This document shows positions 1 through 7,537 of a stretch of DNA of 10,509 nt, one piece after another. The DNA is from Verrucomicrobiota bacterium. GTDB taxonomy: Bacteria; Verrucomicrobiota; Verrucomicrobiia; Limisphaerales; CAZBKV01. Location of the stretch: positions 1 to 10,509 of the forward strand of contig JAGHDA010000050.1 of NCBI GenBank assembly GCA_021160185.1. Reading direction: 5' to 3'. The position numbers and the translations under genes are program-made. The number at the start of each line of letters is the position of its first letter. Within the stretch, counting starts at the first letter, position 1. The notes beneath the pieces were generated by a model, which saw nothing but the letters and a program-made list of their open reading frames with translations, made no database searches and was not told where the DNA came from.

Positions 1-939
1 GACTTCGTCGGCCAGGAGCGGGTCAAGGAACGGCTCCAGATCGCCGTCGAGGCGGCGCGGCAGCGCGGCGAGGCGCTGGACCACCTCCTGCTCAGCGGGC
101 CGCCCGGCTTGGGCAAGACCACCCTTGCCCACATCATCGCCGAGGCGATGGGCGCGGAGCTCAAGGCGGCCAGCGGCCCAACCATCGAGCGGGCGGGGGA
201 CCTGGCGGGGCTGCTCACGAACCTTGACGAGGGGGACGTCCTCTTCATCGACGAAATCCACCGGCTGCAGCGCGCCATCGAGGAGTACCTCTATCCGGCC
301 ATGGAGGATTTCCAGCTGGACATCATCATCGACCAGGGGCCCAACGCCCGAAGCGTCCGGCTCAAGCTCCCTCGATTCACCCTCGTCGGCGCCACCACGC
401 GCAGCGGGCTGCTCACCTCGCCGTTGCTGACGCGCTTTCCTTTGCGGGAACGGCTGGATTACTACCGAGCCGAGGAGCTGTGCGTGATCGTGCGCCGCTC
501 GGCGCGGATCCTGGGCGTGGAAATCGACGAAGGAGGCGCGATGGAAATCGCCCGCCGCAGCCGCGGCGCCCCGCGCATCGCCAACAACCTGCTCCGCCGC
601 GTGCGCGACTACGCCCAAGTCCGCGGCGGCGGCAGCGTCACCGTGGAAGTCGCCCGCCGCGCGCTGGCCATGCTCGAGATCGACGCGGACGGCTTGGACG
701 AGATGGATACGCGGATCCTCGAGGCGATCCTCCGCAAATTCGGCGGCGGCCCCGTGGGGATCAACTCCCTCGCGGTCGCCGTCGGCGAGGAGCCGGACAC
801 CATCGAGGAAGTCTATGAGCCCTATCTGATCCTCCAGGGCTACATCAAGCGCACTTCCCAGGGCCGCGTGGCGACCGAGCTGAGCTACCGCAAGCTCGGC
901 CTTCCGTTCGAGGAAGGCCGCCAGCCTCGTTTGTTGTGA
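1..939 (+). CDS. ruvB: Holliday junction branch migration helicase RuvB (5'-truncated)
   Basis: RuvB is the hexameric AAA+ motor that, with RuvA, drives branch migration of Holliday junctions in recombinational repair. The reading frame is open from base 1, and 312 residues remain. The frame begins inside the conserved DFVGQE segment, so about 20-30 N-terminal residues lie off the window; a TTG at 109 falls inside the Walker A motif and is not the start. Visible in order: Walker A GPPGLGKT (residues 33-40), Walker B with DE at 84-85 (FIDEIHRL), sensor 1 region GATTR (130-134), candidate arginine finger R145 in LLTRF, sensor 2 R192 in RGAPRIAN, and a C-terminal winged-helix DNA-binding domain (GGGPVGINSLA to GRVAT, about 250-295). 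The C terminus is complete, ending in TGA. The segment around LLTRFPLRERLDYY differs somewhat from the commoner RDRFGI form but keeps the arginine. ruvA and ruvC would be expected upstream, outside the window. The next gene is convergent. Confidence 0.97.
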   Translation, partial: DFVGQERVKERLQIAVEAARQRGEALDHLLLSGPPGLGKTTLAHIIAEAMGAELKAASGPTIERAGDLAGLLTNLDEGDVLFIDEIHRLQRAIEEYLYPAMEDFQLDIIIDQGPNARSVRLKLPRFTLVGATTRSGLLTSPLLTRFPLRERLDYYRAEELCVIVRRSARILGVEIDEGGAMEIARRSRGAPRIANNLLRRVRDYAQVRGGGSVTVEVARRALAMLEIDADGLDEMDTRILEAILRKFGGGPVGINSLAVAVGEEPDTIEEVYEPYLILQGYIKRTSQGRVATELSYRKLGLPFEEGRQPRLL

Positions 940-944
940 AACGC

Positions 945-963
945 GCCGAAGCGCCCCTTCGGC
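945..963. terminator. Hairpin in convergent gap, possible bidirectional terminator
   Basis: A perfect 7-bp stem, GCCGAAG (945-951) pairing with CTTCGGC (957-963), encloses a 5-nt loop. It sits between the ruvB stop (937-939) and the stop of the - strand isomerase (964-966), directly after the latter. Its place between convergent genes fits a shared terminator. There is no long U tract on either strand; the - strand copy is followed only by a short GCGTTTC. It could also be a chance hairpin in GC-rich DNA. Confidence 0.4.
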
Positions 964-1893
964 TCAGCCGCCGAAGACGGCGTCCATCTGGCGCTTGATG
1001 GTCGCCAGCCGCTTGCGGTCCCCGCCGCCCACCTCGGCCGTAGCCCAGCCGTGGTAGTTGAGCCGGGCCAACTCGTTGCGCACCTGGTCCCAGTCTACCG
1101 TGCCTTCGCCGATGTCCGCCCATTTGCGGGTCTTGTGGTTGTAGTCCTTGGCGTGGAGCTTGCGGATGCGAAGCCCCAGCGTGCGGACCCACTGGGAAGG
1201 CACGGCGTAGCGCCGGTGGTTGCCGATGTCGAAATAGGAGCCCACCCAGGGGCTGTGGGCGCGGTCGATGAAAGCGGCCAGCTTGTCCGCTTTCTGGTCG
1301 CCGGGGCCGTTGTGCACGTAGCAGAAATTGTTCCAGACGTTTTCGACGAGGATCTGGACGCCGAGCCGGGCGGCCAGGGGCAGCGCCTTCTGGATCTGCG
1401 CCAGGGAACGTTCGGCTACTTCTTCCTGTGTTCCGTCCTTGCCGTGGCCGGGCACGAGCAGCACGGCCCATCCGCCCAGGGCGTGGGCGCAGCGGATGGA
1501 TTTGAGCAGGTCCTGGAGGGCGCGCTCGCGGATCTTGGGGTCCGGGTCCGAAAGCCGGAAATTCCAGTGGGTAGGGTCCACCACGCCGTGGATCTGAACG
1601 CCGGCGGCGTGAGCCGCCTCCTGGAGGCGCTTCAGGTCCTGCCCGAAGGGCGAGTCCACCTCCACGCCGTCGAAGCCCAGATCGCGGACGAGCTTGAACT
1701 TGTCCTCGATCGAGAGCTTTTCCCCGATCATGCTCCACTGGACGGCCTTGAAGATGACGGGCTTGCCGGGCGGGAGCCGGTTGAGCCCGGCGGCGGGCGC
1801 CGCCTCGCTCCGCGCGCCCACGGCCCACGCCGCGCCCGCGCCCAACGCGGCTGACTTAAGGAATCGCCGGCGGTCGATTTGGTTCTCTTTCAT
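964..1893 (-). CDS. Tat-exported sugar phosphate isomerase/epimerase-like protein (xylose isomerase-like TIM barrel)
   Basis: A 309-residue protein of the AP-endonuclease-2/xylose-isomerase-like TIM-barrel superfamily, whose members isomerise or epimerise sugars and related polyols using a divalent metal; the substrate cannot be told from sequence. The N terminus carries a twin-arginine signal (DRRRFLKS, residues 7-14), then an Ala/Gly-rich hydrophobic stretch (15-26) and a plausible signal peptidase site near SEA-AP (about 29-33), so the folded enzyme is probably exported to the periplasm. Likely metal ligands match the family pattern: E184 (ILVENVW), D222 (YFDIGN), H247 (KLHAKD) and E287 (TAEVGGGD). 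The ATG at 1893 is chosen because it begins just before the Tat motif, although no Shine-Dalgarno is visible before it. It lies 46 bp downstream of the REC-kinase on the same strand and may be the last gene of that operon. Proteins of this type are common in Planctomycetota, Verrucomicrobiota and Acidobacteriota, often near sugar oxidoreductases; none is seen here. Confidence 0.9.
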   Translation of the reverse strand: MKENQIDRRRFLKSAALGAGAAWAVGARSEAAPAAGLNRLPPGKPVIFKAVQWSMIGEKLSIEDKFKLVRDLGFDGVEVDSPFGQDLKRLQEAAHAAGVQIHGVVDPTHWNFRLSDPDPKIRERALQDLLKSIRCAHALGGWAVLLVPGHGKDGTQEEVAERSLAQIQKALPLAARLGVQILVENVWNNFCYVHNGPGDQKADKLAAFIDRAHSPWVGSYFDIGNHRRYAVPSQWVRTLGLRIRKLHAKDYNHKTRKWADIGEGTVDWDQVRNELARLNYHGWATAEVGGGDRKRLATIKRQMDAVFGG

Positions 1894-1939
1894 AATTCAA
1901 GGCTAGCGCCGCGGCGGGGGCTGACAACCTTTTTCCCGT

Positions 1940-3055
1940 TCATCTTGCGGCCTCTTGCGGCGGCGGCAGGCGCACCGCCGCCGTCGTGCCCCGGCCCGGC
2001 TCGCTTTCCACGCGCCACTCCCCGCCGTAAAGGCGGACGATGCCGCGCGCGAGGGTCAGTCCCAGGCCCGCGCCTTGTTGCTCGAACCGGTCGCGTTGGA
2101 ATTGGACGAACTCGCCGATCTCCCGCAGGTCGGCCGGGCTCATGCCCCGGCCGCGGTCCTGGATCCGGAGCAGCGCGCCGCCGTCTTCGAGCCGTCGGAA
2201 AGAAACGGTCACCGGCGAGCCCGGGGAGGAAAACTTGAAGGCGTTGTCCGTCAGTTCGCCCGCCAGGAGCCGCAAATACCGCTCGCTGAGAGCTGAAGGG
2301 CAATCCTCCGTCTCGAGCCGGAGATCCTCTTGCCGGCCGTAGGCGGCGGCTTTCTCCCGAGCGATTTTTTCCACCACGGGTCCTGCGGAGGCGCATTGCT
2401 CCCGCTTCAGCGCCCTCAGGAATTCCGGGTCCTCGGCCAGGGCCACGGTCTCGTTGTAGACGAGGATGCGGTCCACCAGGTCTTCGAGCCGCTTGGCGCA
2501 CTGGCGGATCTCCTGGGCCATGGCGCGGATTTCCTCCGGCGAAAGCTTTCCGGCGTTTTCGGCAAGCATCTCGGAAAAGCCCACGATCCCGGCCAATGGG
2601 GTTTGGAACTCGTGGGGCAGCGTGGTCACCGCCACGGCCGCCCTGAGGGCGCGGATGCGTTGGGCATAGCGCGCCTCCATCCGGCGACGCTTTTCCAGAC
2701 GGGCTTCGACGGCCTCCAGGAGCTGGTCCGCGGTGAAGGGTTTGGCCAGGTAGTCGTCCGCGCCCAGCCCCATGCCTTTCCGCAGATCCTCAGGCGTGAC
2801 TTTGGCCGAGATGTAGATGAAGGGGATGAGGGAGGCGACCGAATCCTTTTGCAGCTCGCGGAGAACGCTGTAGCCGTCCATTTGGGGCATCAGGATGTCG
2901 CACAGGATCAGGTCGGGCAGGCGGCTGCGGGCCAGCTTCACTCCTTCCTGGCCGTCGTCTGCGGTGAGGACTTCGTACCCCTCAGCCGAGAGAATGTCTC
3001 GCAGGTTTTCCCTGAGCGCTTCGTCGTCTTCGATGATCAGGATGCGGGCTTTCAT
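1940..3055 (-). CDS. Hybrid response regulator-histidine kinase (REC-HisKA-HATPase)
   Basis: A 371-residue cytoplasmic signalling protein without membrane segments. Residues 1-120 are a receiver domain: acidic pocket E9-D10-D11, phosphoacceptor D53 (LILCDILMP), S83 (YISAK) and K105 (YLAKPF). A short linker helix leads to a histidine kinase dimerisation domain with phosphoacceptor H149 in LPHEFQTPL (about 140-205). An ATP-binding HATPase_c domain follows: N box E267-L-T-D-N271, G1 box DRGRG (300-304) and G2 box GAGLGL (328-333). All key residues for phosphotransfer and ATP binding are present, so it should be able both to receive phosphate on D53 and to autophosphorylate on H149. There is no DNA-binding or enzymatic output domain. 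Its ATG overlaps the stop of the upstream sensor kinase by 4 bp (ATGA), which indicates translational coupling and a shared pathway. The simplest reading is that D53 is a target of that kinase and tunes the second kinase module. Confidence 0.93.
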   Translation of the reverse strand: MKARILIIEDDEALRENLRDILSAEGYEVLTADDGQEGVKLARSRLPDLILCDILMPQMDGYSVLRELQKDSVASLIPFIYISAKVTPEDLRKGMGLGADDYLAKPFTADQLLEAVEARLEKRRRMEARYAQRIRALRAAVAVTTLPHEFQTPLAGIVGFSEMLAENAGKLSPEEIRAMAQEIRQCAKRLEDLVDRILVYNETVALAEDPEFLRALKREQCASAGPVVEKIAREKAAAYGRQEDLRLETEDCPSALSERYLRLLAGELTDNAFKFSSPGSPVTVSFRRLEDGGALLRIQDRGRGMSPADLREIGEFVQFQRDRFEQQGAGLGLTLARGIVRLYGGEWRVESEPGRGTTAAVRLPPPQEAAR

Positions 3056-5799
3056 GAGTCTGCTGCGACGGAGGTTTTGGGACGATAGCCGGGGCGCGCG
3101 GGCAGGAGGACTGTGGCCGTGAGGCCCTCGCCGGGGCGGCTTTGGAGGCGTATCTCGCCGCCGTGAGCCTCAACGCCCTGTTTGACGATGAAGAGCCCGA
3201 GTCCGATTCCCGGGGCGGCGCCTGCGGTGGAGCCGCGCTGGAAAGGCTCGAAAAGCCGATTCAGCTCTTCGGGCGGAATCCCGGGGCCGCGGTCCCGGAT
3301 TTCGAAGATCACCCGCTCCGGCTCGCGCCGGACCGAGAAAAGGATTTCGCTGCCTTTCGGGGAATACTTCGCTGCGTTGGAGAGGAGGTTGGCGAGGATG
3401 GACTCGAGCAGAAAGGCGTCCAGCTCCGGCGGCGGCGCTTCGGCGCCGGCGGCCTCGGCGTATTCGAAGCGGATCGAATGTTGCGGTTCGGCCGCCTGGC
3501 ATCGGTCCGCCGCTTCGCGACAAAAGCGCTCCAGCTCCAACGGTTGGGGGGAGAAACGGTGTCGGCGCGGATCGGTCCCTCGCGCCAGGAGGATGTCCTG
3601 GACCAGGGCGTTGAGGCGCTGGGCGGCGGCGCGGATGCGCTCCAGCTGAGCGCGGCGTTTTTCCGGAGGCCAACTTTCGTAATAGCGTTCGAACAGATCC
3701 AAGCCGGTGGAGATCACGCTCAACGGCGTTCCGAATTCGTGGGACACGATTGAGACCACCTGAGTCCGGAGACGGCCGAGGTCCTGCTCGCGTTCAAGGG
3801 CTTTGGCAAGGCGCTCGTTGGCTTGGCGGAGCCGGGCGTTGAGCTCCTCCAGGCGGCGGGTGCGCTCGGCCACCTTCTGCTCCAGCTCGGCCGCGTAGCC
3901 CTGGAGCTCGCGGTACAGGCGGGCGTTTTCCAGCGCCACGGCCGCGTGTCCCGCGATGATTCCCAGAAGGGCCTGGTGCTCGGCGGTGTAGGCCCGGGGC
4001 GCGTAGGATTGCGCGCAAAGAGCGCCGATGACCTTGCCGCCGAGGCGCAAGGGCGCGGCGAGCAAAGAGCCGGGAAGGCGATTCGGACCGAAGAGAATCA
4101 TGGGCGGCTTGGCGGCCGCCACATCGTCGATGCGCAGGGGACGGCCGCTTTCCAACACGCGGCCCAGGATGGAGCCTCGGATCGGAAACGGCCGAGGAGG
4201 AAAGGTTTCCTTGTTCGCGTAGAGGTAGACAGCCTCGGCCGTTTCTTCCCCTTCCCGGCGGAGCGCGAGGACGAAAGTTCCCGCCGGGATTACAGCCGCT
4301 GCGGTTTTGTGGATTGCCCCGTAAAGTTTTTTCGGGTCGGCCGCGGCCAGGTTCATTTGCTCCACGGCCTCGTGGGCGGCGGCGAGGAGGCGGTTTCGCT
4401 CCACGGCCTGGGCATGGAGTCTGGCGTGGCGGATTGAAACCGCTCCTGCGTCCGCCAGGGTCTCCAGCAGCTCCAGGTCCCGTTTCCGGAAAGGCCGCCC
4501 TGTGCCCACGCGGGAGACCAGGATGACCCCAAGCGTCTCTTCGGCTCCTCCTTTCTGCCTGCTCTTTATCGGGGCCAGCATTATCGCCTCCGGCTCGACG
4601 GGAGTTCCGGGAACCTGGATTCCGCGGGGATCCTCCAGGGCGTTGGGGATGATTTCGCTTTTGCCTGAAGCGGCCACGGCCCCGGTAATGCCTTTGCCCC
4701 ATTCTATCTCGAAACCGAGCAGGCGGTCCGCATAGGCGTCCTGTTCGGCGACCACGCACCTGAGGAGACGCCGCTCCGACTGGGCCAGCACGATGCGGCA
4801 GGAGTCTCCGGCGAAAAGCTTTTTGGCCCCTGCGGCGAGAGCTTCCAGGGCGGCGGTCGGGTCGAGGGTGCTGAGTCGTTTCAGGGCGGAGACGAGCGCG
4901 GCGGTTTCTTCGGCCCGGCGGGCGAGATCGGCTTGCGTTTCGGCCGTTGCCAGCAGGGCCCCTATGAGGGGAGCGAGCCGATCGAGACGCTGAATATCGT
5001 TCAGATCTGGGCCGAGGGCAGCCCGATCTGACAGCGCCTCCAGGCAAAGTGCTCCTCGGAGGCGATCGTGCGCGACCAGGGGCGCGGCTATAGCCCAGGA
5101 GAGCTGGGGAGATCCGGGCGGCGTTTGAGGGTTTTTGACCACGATGGTTTTGCGCTCGGTCGCCGCCTGAGCCGCCCAGGGAGCGCGCCGGCAAAGCGCT
5201 TCGCCGGCCAGATCGCGCAGCTCCGGCGCGCCTTCTTCTCCAACGGCGCGGAGCGGGCCTTCTTCTTCCCGGAGCGCCAAGAACGCGCCGGAGGCCTCAG
5301 GGACGATTTCCAGCGCCAACTTAGGGAGTTCGGCAGTCAAATCGGAAAGGGATCGAAGGGATGAGAGCAACGGATTGAGGCGGTTCAGCAACTTCAATCC
5401 TTGCGCGCGAAGTGTCTCCGCGGTGATGTCGGTCCAAACCCCGATTGCCTGGAGCGGCGAGCCTGTCTTTCGCGGCGCAAGCCGCAAATCCTCTCGAAGC
5501 CGGCGGCTCCGGCCGTTCTCGTCGAGGATGCGATACTCGAGCGTGAGCGTTCCTTCCCGCGCGAGCGCGGCTGAATCGAGGCGCGCCGCCTCCCGGTCCG
5601 CCGGATGCGCGCGGGTTTCCCGCCATTCTCCCCGGAGAAGCTCTTCGAGCGCACAGCCCAGAAGCTCGGCCGCCTTGCCGTTGGCCCGGACGGGGTGAAA
5701 CCGGCCGTCGGGTCCCGATTCGTAGAGACACCACGCCACGGGGAAGCTTTCCCAAATTTCCCCCGGCTTCCGCGCTTTGCCCTTTGTTTCGGGACGCAT
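3052..5799 (-). CDS. Cytoplasmic multi-sensor histidine kinase (PAS-GAF-GAF-GAF-HisKA-HATPase)
   Basis: A 915-residue sensor kinase with no signal peptide or membrane segment, so it should read a cytoplasmic cue. Domains by eye: a PAS domain with C-terminal PAC-like part (about 14-128, ending GVWTDITAE); a degenerate GAF-like region (about 140-285); a second GAF (about 300-462, with WGKGITGAV and LGVILVSR); a third GAF (about 470-628, with RGSILGRVLESG and GALCAQSYAPR); a charged coiled coil (about 630-680); HisKA with phosphoacceptor H687 in SHEFGTPL; and HATPase_c with N808 (ILANLLSNAAKYS), G1 box DRGPG (836-840) and G2 box GIGLGL (864-869). The kinase core looks intact. The GAF ligands (cyclic nucleotide, haem, redox or other) cannot be inferred. 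The start ATG at 5799 has a GAGG-like purine run about 8 nt upstream, and an in-frame TGA lies 36 bp upstream with no start codon between. It is the first gene of the - strand cluster and overlaps the REC-kinase gene by 4 bp. Confidence 0.95.
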   Translation of the reverse strand: MRPETKGKARKPGEIWESFPVAWCLYESGPDGRFHPVRANGKAAELLGCALEELLRGEWRETRAHPADREAARLDSAALAREGTLTLEYRILDENGRSRRLREDLRLAPRKTGSPLQAIGVWTDITAETLRAQGLKLLNRLNPLLSSLRSLSDLTAELPKLALEIVPEASGAFLALREEEGPLRAVGEEGAPELRDLAGEALCRRAPWAAQAATERKTIVVKNPQTPPGSPQLSWAIAAPLVAHDRLRGALCLEALSDRAALGPDLNDIQRLDRLAPLIGALLATAETQADLARRAEETAALVSALKRLSTLDPTAALEALAAGAKKLFAGDSCRIVLAQSERRLLRCVVAEQDAYADRLLGFEIEWGKGITGAVAASGKSEIIPNALEDPRGIQVPGTPVEPEAIMLAPIKSRQKGGAEETLGVILVSRVGTGRPFRKRDLELLETLADAGAVSIRHARLHAQAVERNRLLAAAHEAVEQMNLAAADPKKLYGAIHKTAAAVIPAGTFVLALRREGEETAEAVYLYANKETFPPRPFPIRGSILGRVLESGRPLRIDDVAAAKPPMILFGPNRLPGSLLAAPLRLGGKVIGALCAQSYAPRAYTAEHQALLGIIAGHAAVALENARLYRELQGYAAELEQKVAERTRRLEELNARLRQANERLAKALEREQDLGRLRTQVVSIVSHEFGTPLSVISTGLDLFERYYESWPPEKRRAQLERIRAAAQRLNALVQDILLARGTDPRRHRFSPQPLELERFCREAADRCQAAEPQHSIRFEYAEAAGAEAPPPELDAFLLESILANLLSNAAKYSPKGSEILFSVRREPERVIFEIRDRGPGIPPEELNRLFEPFQRGSTAGAAPGIGLGLFIVKQGVEAHGGEIRLQSRPGEGLTATVLLPARPGYRPKTSVAADS

Positions 5800-6167
5800 C
5801 GCGCTCGCCTCGCCCTGTCTTGCTGCTTCAAGCGCTCAGACTGAATATTCCCCCGGTTTATCCTTCTCGTAGGGGTTTAGGGGAGAACGCTTGTCCTTTT
5901 CCTTGGCCTAGAAAGTCCTATAGCCCCAATGGAATGGCGGCGCAAGCGATTTTGTGAAGGAAAACAAAACCTGAAAGCGCGAGCCTGGCGGGAGGCTTTC
6001 CGCGTCCTGTTTCCGCGATGCTCGCGCGCGGGCGCCGGGCCGGCGGCTTCGGGCCGGCGGCGCGTCGCTCCTTCGGCGAGGGTCGTTCCTTGAATGGGGC
6101 GCAGGGTGTGGATTGTCCGGCTTTCTTATTGTCGCCTCTTCATAGGTTAGGCAATCTTGTCGGGTTT
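5800..6167. other. Divergent intergenic region (368 bp)
   Basis: This gap separates the start of the - strand sensor kinase from the start of hom on the + strand, so promoters for both directions should lie here. I could not find a convincing -35/-10 pair or a sigma-54 box on either strand. The left part (5840-5970) is the least GC-rich stretch of the gap. A weak stem AGCCT (5982-5986)/AGGCT (5993-5997) and a 14-nt-spaced direct repeat (6037-6060) are present. No RNA gene or riboswitch was recognised. A 54-codon open frame (5929-6093) has no ribosome binding site and a low-complexity Arg/Ala-rich second half, so it is not called. Confidence 0.6.
6037..6060. repeat. Short direct repeat upstream of hom
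   Basis: GGGCCGGCGG occurs at 6037-6046 and again at 6051-6060, separated by CTTC, giving a 14-nt period. Each copy contains the palindrome GCCGGC, so the two copies can also pair as a hairpin. It lies 108 bp before the hom start. It may be a regulatory site or simply a GC-rich tandem duplication. Confidence 0.5.
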
Positions 6168-7490
6168 ATGGATGAGGTGACGATCGGAATGATCGGCGCG
6201 GGAACCGTGGGGGGCGGCGTGTATCGCGCCCTGAAGCGGAACGGCGGGCTTTTGGCTTCCCGCGCCGGGATTCGTGTCCGTCTCAAGAAGATCGCCGTCA
6301 AGGCGTTTGACGAGCCGCGCAAGGTGGCTGTGCCCGAGTCCTTGATGACGCTGGACTGGCGCGAGGTGGTCGAGGACCCGGAGGTGCAGATTGTGGTGGA
6401 GCTTGCCGGAGGCACGACGACGGCGCGGCAAATGGTGTTGACCGCCTTGCGGCTGGGCAAGCCGGTGGTCACCGCCAACAAAGCGCTTCTTTCGGCGCAT
6501 GGGGAGGAGTTGTTCGCCGCCGCTGGAGAACACGGAACCAACCTTTATTACGAGGCGAGCGTGGGCGGAGGGATTCCGATCATCAAGTCCCTCCGGGACG
6601 GACTGATTGGGAATCGGATCGACTGCATTTATGGGATCGTCAACGGCACCTGCAATTACATCCTCTGGCGGATGAAAGAGGAGGGAGCCGAGTTTCACCA
6701 GGCGCTGAAAGAGGCCCAACGGCTCGGCTACGCCGAAGCGGAGCCGTCCCTGGATGTGGACGGCCACGACTCGCTTCACAAGATCGGCATCCTTGCCTCG
6801 CTGGCGTACGGATTTTGGGTGCGGCCGAAGGAGATTTGCCGCGAGGGGATCCGCTCCGTTTCCCTGGCTGACGTGCGATTCGCCGACCAGCTTGGCTATA
6901 CCATCAAGTTGCTGGGCGTGGCCAAGCGGCTTGCCGGACGCGGGGTTCCTGGGGAGCCGAAGACGATCCAGGCCGCCGTCTATCCGGCGCTGGTGCCGAA
7001 CCACCATGTGCTGGCCAACGTGGCGGACTCCTTCAACGCGATCTTGGTGTGCGGCGACGTGGTGGGAGACACCCTTTTCTACGGGCGCGGGGCGGGGCAG
7101 GACCCGACCGCCAGCGCCGTGTTGAGCGACATTGCGGACGCCGCCCGGGATCTGAAGCACGAGAGCCCCAACCGCGTGCCTCCGTTCGTGCCCCATGAGC
7201 GCAACGGGCGGGTGGCGCCGGCCGCCGAGTGCGTCTCCCGCTACTACGTGCGCCTGGAGGTTTTGGATCGGCCGGGGGTTCTGGGGCGCGTGGCCACGAT
7301 TCTGGGCAACCTAGGGATCGGGATTTCTTCAGTGATCCAGCCGGGCGACTGTCCCGGCAAGACGGTGCCGCTGATCCTGATGATGCATAAAGCGCCCTTT
7401 GCGGCGATGGCCGAAGCGTTGGAGGCCGTGGGCCGGCTGGAAGCGGTGAAGCGCAAGCCGGTGATGTACCGGGTTGAATTGTGCGATTGA
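6168..7490 (+). CDS. hom: Homoserine dehydrogenase with C-terminal ACT domain
   Basis: Converts L-aspartate 4-semialdehyde to L-homoserine with NAD(P)H, the branch step toward threonine and methionine in the cytoplasm. With the ATG at 6168 the protein has 440 residues, the usual size for a monofunctional enzyme with an ACT domain. The frame is open further upstream to 6018, but those 50 residues are Arg/Gly-rich and unlike the family, and MDEVTIGMIGAG is the normal N terminus. Visible: nucleotide-binding loop GAGTVGGGV (10-18), TANKALL with K105, YEASVGGGIPII (128-139), GIVNGTCNYIL (156-166), the catalytic region with E192, D201 and K205 (GYAEAEP to DSLHKIGILASLAYG), and an ACT domain (about 360-435; VRLEVLDRPGVLG). 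The ACT domain suggests threonine feedback inhibition, as known for this family. No clear Shine-Dalgarno is visible. lysC follows after 47 bp, so the two are probably co-transcribed; no thrB or thrC is in the window. Confidence 0.97.
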   Translation: MDEVTIGMIGAGTVGGGVYRALKRNGGLLASRAGIRVRLKKIAVKAFDEPRKVAVPESLMTLDWREVVEDPEVQIVVELAGGTTTARQMVLTALRLGKPVVTANKALLSAHGEELFAAAGEHGTNLYYEASVGGGIPIIKSLRDGLIGNRIDCIYGIVNGTCNYILWRMKEEGAEFHQALKEAQRLGYAEAEPSLDVDGHDSLHKIGILASLAYGFWVRPKEICREGIRSVSLADVRFADQLGYTIKLLGVAKRLAGRGVPGEPKTIQAAVYPALVPNHHVLANVADSFNAILVCGDVVGDTLFYGRGAGQDPTASAVLSDIADAARDLKHESPNRVPPFVPHERNGRVAPAAECVSRYYVRLEVLDRPGVLGRVATILGNLGIGISSVIQPGDCPGKTVPLILMMHKAPFAAMAEALEAVGRLEAVKRKPVMYRVELCD

Positions 7491-7537
7491 GAGGGATGAG
7501 CCGAGCAGACTGAGAAGAACGGATAGCGACGCAGGCA

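Noticed and set aside
845..1828. 327-codon - strand frame overlapping the isomerase gene and the end of ruvB
   Set aside because: It is a shifted frame of the isomerase, Arg/Pro/Gly-rich, with no recognisable domain; the isomerase frame has a Tat signal and metal ligands.
3794..5194. 466-codon - strand frame inside the sensor kinase gene
   Set aside because: It is a shadow of the kinase in another frame, with Arg/Pro/Gly-rich low-complexity translation.
5929..6093. 54-codon open frame in the divergent spacer (starts MEWRRKRFCEG)
   Set aside because: No ribosome binding site, and the second half is Arg/Ala/Gly-rich and overlaps a direct repeat; nothing supports translation.
6018..6167. 50-residue N-terminal extension of homoserine dehydrogenase
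   Set aside because: The residues are low-complexity and unlike the family; the ATG at 6168 gives the normal N terminus and length.
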